From Citrobacter sp. R56 (GTDB lineage: Bacteria; Pseudomonadota; Gammaproteobacteria; Enterobacterales; Enterobacteriaceae), in assembly GCF_016811995.1 (NCBI RefSeq), contig NZ_CP069159.1, positions 1,302,001-1,366,000 of the forward strand: DNA of 64,000 bases, written 5' to 3'. This document shows positions 61,915-64,000 of the stretch, piece by piece. Each line of letters opens with the position of its first letter. Positions within the stretch are counted from its first letter, which is position 1. The notes beneath the pieces were generated by a model. The model was not told the DNA's origin and did not search any database. It worked only from the letters and a program-made list of their open reading frames with translations. The position numbers and the translations under genes were made by a program.

Positions 61915-62724
61915 ATGAAGGATTTCATTACTGAAGCATGGCTGAGAGCGAATCACACGCTGAGCGAAGGAGCTGAAATTCACCTCCCCGTTGATGCTCG
62001 CCTGACGCCATCTGCCAGGGAACTGCTGGAAAGCCGCCACCTGCGCATTAAGTTTCTGGATGAACAAGGAAGTCTGTTTGTCGATGACGAGGAGCAGCAA
62101 CCGCAGCCGGTACACGGTTTGACCAGCAGCGACTCGCACCCGCAGGCGAGCTGTGAGTTGTGCCGTCAGGAAGTGACGAAAAAGCCCGACACGTTGACCC
62201 ATCTGACGGCGGACAAAATGGTCGCCAAAAGCGACCCACGGCTGGGGTTTCGCGCCGCGCTGGATAGCACCATTGCCCTGACGGTGTGGTTACAAATTGA
62301 GTTGCCGGAACTCTGGCAACCCTGGCTTGCGGACATTCGCTCGCGTCTGGGCAACATCATGCGCGCCGATGCGATGGATGAACCGCTGGCGGAGCAGTCC
62401 ATCGTGGGACTCAACGAGGAACAACTGCACCGGCTTTCTCATCAGCCGCTGCGCTACCTTGACCACGATCACCTGGTGCCGGAAGCCAGCCACGGTCGCG
62501 ATGCTGCGCTGCTCAATCTGCTGCGCACCAAAGTCCGTGAAACGGAAGTGGTGGCGGCCCAGGTCTTTATTACCCGCGGCTTCGACGTACTGCGACCGGA
62601 TATCCTGCAGGCGCTGAACCGTCTCTCGAGTACCGTCTACGTGATGATGATCCTGAGCGTAGCGAAGCATCCGCAGACGGTCAGCCAAATTCAACAACGA
62701 CTGGGAGGTGGCAATGATCATTGA
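61915..62724 (+). CDS. eutT: EutT, cobalamin adenosyltransferase
   Basis: A 269-residue ATP:cob(I)alamin adenosyltransferase (E. coli 267). It makes adenosylcobalamin for the ethanolamine ammonia-lyase. The metal-binding motif of Salmonella EutT is H67-X11-CC-X2-C83. Here H67, C80 and C83 are present, but residue 79 is Ser ([13 protein letters not shown]). It starts [19 protein letters not shown], 9 bp after eutQ, and its end overlaps eutD by 11 nt. Confidence 0.94.
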   Translation: MKDFITEAWLRANHTLSEGAEIHLPVDARLTPSARELLESRHLRIKFLDEQGSLFVDDEEQQPQPVHGLTSSDSHPQASCELCRQEVTKKPDTLTHLTADKMVAKSDPRLGFRAALDSTIALTVWLQIELPELWQPWLADIRSRLGNIMRADAMDEPLAEQSIVGLNEEQLHRLSHQPLRYLDHDHLVPEASHGRDAALLNLLRTKVRETEVVAAQVFITRGFDVLRPDILQALNRLSSTVYVMMILSVAKHPQTVSQIQQRLGGGNDH

Positions 62725-63730
62725 ACGTTGCCGTGAGTTGGCAAAAAACTCGCCTGCCCGGGTGGTCTTCCCGGACGCGCTGGATGTACGCGTGTTGAAA
62801 GCGGCGCATTACCTGCAACAGCAGGGGCTGGCGCAGCCGATTCTCGTGGCCAGCCCGTTTGAGATGCGCCAGTTTTCCCTGACGCACCGTATTGCCATGG
62901 ACGGTCTTCGCGTAATTGATCCACAAAGCAATCTGCAGATGCGTGAAGAATTTGCGCAGCGGTGGCTGGCGCGGGCCGGTGAGAAAACGCCGCCGGATGC
63001 GCTGGAGAAACTCAACGATCCGCTGATGTTCGCCGCCGCCATGGTCAGCGCAGGCAAGGCGGATGTCTGTATCGCAGGCAACCTGTCGTCAACTGCGAAC
63101 GTACTGCGTGCCGGGCTGCGCCTCATTGGTTTACAACCGGGCTGTAAAACGCTGTCGTCCATTTTTCTGATGCTGCCGCAGTACACCGGACAGCCATTAG
63201 GGTTTGCCGATTGCAGCGTGGTGCCGCAGCCAACGGCGGCGCAGCTGGCGGACATCGCCATTGCCAGCGCCGACACCTGGCAGACGATTACCGGCGTTGA
63301 GCCGCGCGTGGCGATGCTGTCATTTTCCAGCAACGGCAGCGCGCGTCACCCCAACGTGGCCAACGTGCAGCAGGCGACGGATATCGTGCGTGAACGTGCG
63401 CCGCAGCTGGTGGTGGATGGCGAATTGCAGTTTGACGCCGCGTTTGTGCCGGATGTCGCGGCGCAAAAAGCGCCAGCCAGCCCGTTACAGGGGAAAGCCA
63501 ATGTGATGGTCTTCCCGTCGCTGGAGGCGGGCAACATCGGTTACAAAATCGCACAGCGTTTGGGCGGTTATCGCGCCGTCGGGCCATTGATTCAAGGGCT
63601 TGCCGCGCCGCTCCACGATCTTTCCCGAGGCTGTAGCGTGCAAGAAATTATCGAACTGGCGTTGGTGGCAGCTGTGCCGCGCCAGACTGACGTGAGCCGT
63701 GAAAACGCCTCGCACACACTGGTTGTATAA
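62714..63730 (+). CDS. eutD: EutD, phosphotransacetylase
   Basis: A 338-residue enzyme, the E. coli length. It converts acetyl-CoA to acetyl phosphate in ethanolamine catabolism. Conserved segments are [32 protein letters not shown] and [20 protein letters not shown] use the ATG at 62714 ([10 protein letters not shown]), with GGGAGG ahead of it; the GTG at 62708 would add two residues. It is homologous to the C-terminal half of MaeB 3 kb upstream. Confidence 0.96.
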   Translation: MIIERCRELAKNSPARVVFPDALDVRVLKAAHYLQQQGLAQPILVASPFEMRQFSLTHRIAMDGLRVIDPQSNLQMREEFAQRWLARAGEKTPPDALEKLNDPLMFAAAMVSAGKADVCIAGNLSSTANVLRAGLRLIGLQPGCKTLSSIFLMLPQYTGQPLGFADCSVVPQPTAAQLADIAIASADTWQTITGVEPRVAMLSFSSNGSARHPNVANVQQATDIVRERAPQLVVDGELQFDAAFVPDVAAQKAPASPLQGKANVMVFPSLEAGNIGYKIAQRLGGYRAVGPLIQGLAAPLHDLSRGCSVQEIIELALVAAVPRQTDVSRENASHTLVV

Positions 63731-63766
63731 GGTCCCGTTCTGGACCCTTTAAACGAGGAAAACACA

Positions 63767-64000
63767 ATGGAAGCATTAGGAATGATCGAAACCCGGGGCC
63801 TGGTTGCACTGATTGAGGCTTCTGACGCAATGGTTAAAGCGGCACGCGTGAAGCTGGTTGGCGTGAAGCAGATCGGTGGCGGCCTGTGTACTGCCATGGT
63901 TCGTGGCGATGTGGCAGCCTGCAAAGCGGCGACCGACGCCGGTGCTGCCGCAGCGCAACGTATTGGTGAGCTGGTTTCTGTGCATGTTATTCCGCGTCCG
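63767..64000 (+). CDS. eutM: EutM, microcompartment shell protein (partial, cut by window end)
   Basis: The first 78 codons of a BMC hexamer protein (about 97 residues when whole). It starts [20 protein letters not shown] and includes [20 protein letters not shown] and the start of the C-terminal strand. EutM is the main flat-hexamer tile of the ethanolamine compartment. A short imperfect hairpin at 63729-63749 lies in the 36-bp gap after eutD. The end is outside the window. Confidence 0.95.
   Translation, partial: MEALGMIETRGLVALIEASDAMVKAARVKLVGVKQIGGGLCTAMVRGDVAACKAATDAGAAAAQRIGELVSVHVIPRP

Noticed and set aside
63729-63749. Imperfect hairpin in the eutD-eutM gap
   Set aside because: A 5-bp stem with a bulge and no U-run is too weak to call a terminator or attenuator.

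Overview
The window reads as a chromosome segment of a gamma-proteobacterium of the order Enterobacterales, in the Escherichia/Salmonella/Citrobacter group. Nearly every gene has a recognisable E. coli K-12 counterpart of the same or almost the same length, and gene order follows the E. coli yfgF-ppx-ppk to eut stretch. A Citrobacter-like genome is my best guess: the backbone is E. coli-like, hydrogenase-4 is present and several accessory genes are not in E. coli K-12. I cannot fix the species. Gene names come from recognised protein sequences; no database was searched.

Layout. 1-3.2 kb: the end of a TorA-like molybdoenzyme, yfgG, and the c-di-GMP phosphodiesterase gene pdeF behind an FNR box. 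3.2-8.8 kb: the polyphosphate pair ppk-ppx and the purine pair purMN with a PurR operator. 9.0-10.5 kb: an orphan 6-phospho-beta-glucosidase gene with two AscG-like operators. 10.6-13.5 kb: upp-uraA (uracil salvage) and hda (replication control, CTG start). 13.5-18.2 kb: an accessory island with an operon for a PTS EIIC, a glycosylasparaginase-type hydrolase and an M17 aminopeptidase, divergent from a transposase-derived DNA-binding protein. 18.2-21.4 kb: arsC-like yfgD, bepA and perM.

21.4-35.3 kb: a complete hydrogenase-4 locus, hyfABCDEFGHIJ-hyfR-focB, with every frame open and a good sigma-54 promoter. 35.5-45.1 kb: bcp, gcvR, dapA-bamC, purC, ypfJ, tmcA, ypfH, ypfN-dapE-yffB. 45.1-52.9 kb: the 19-codon gene ypfM, acrD with a BaeR-like box, narQ and aegA. 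52.9-60.2 kb: nudK, ypfG, talA-tktB and maeB. 60.4 kb to the end: the start of the ethanolamine operon, eutSPQTDM, with eutM cut by the window edge.

Themes. Anaerobic and fermentative metabolism dominates: TMAO-type reductase, FNR-controlled pdeF, formate channel and hydrogenase-4, nitrate sensing by NarQ, AegA, and ethanolamine use. The most novel part is the 13.5-18.2 kb island. Its three-gene operon is tightly packed (3-nt gap, then a 1-nt TAATG overlap). A CRP-type site lies exactly 41.5 bp upstream of the start site predicted from a good -10 box. I infer a catabolite-controlled system that imports and breaks down a sugar-amino-acid or glycopeptide substrate.
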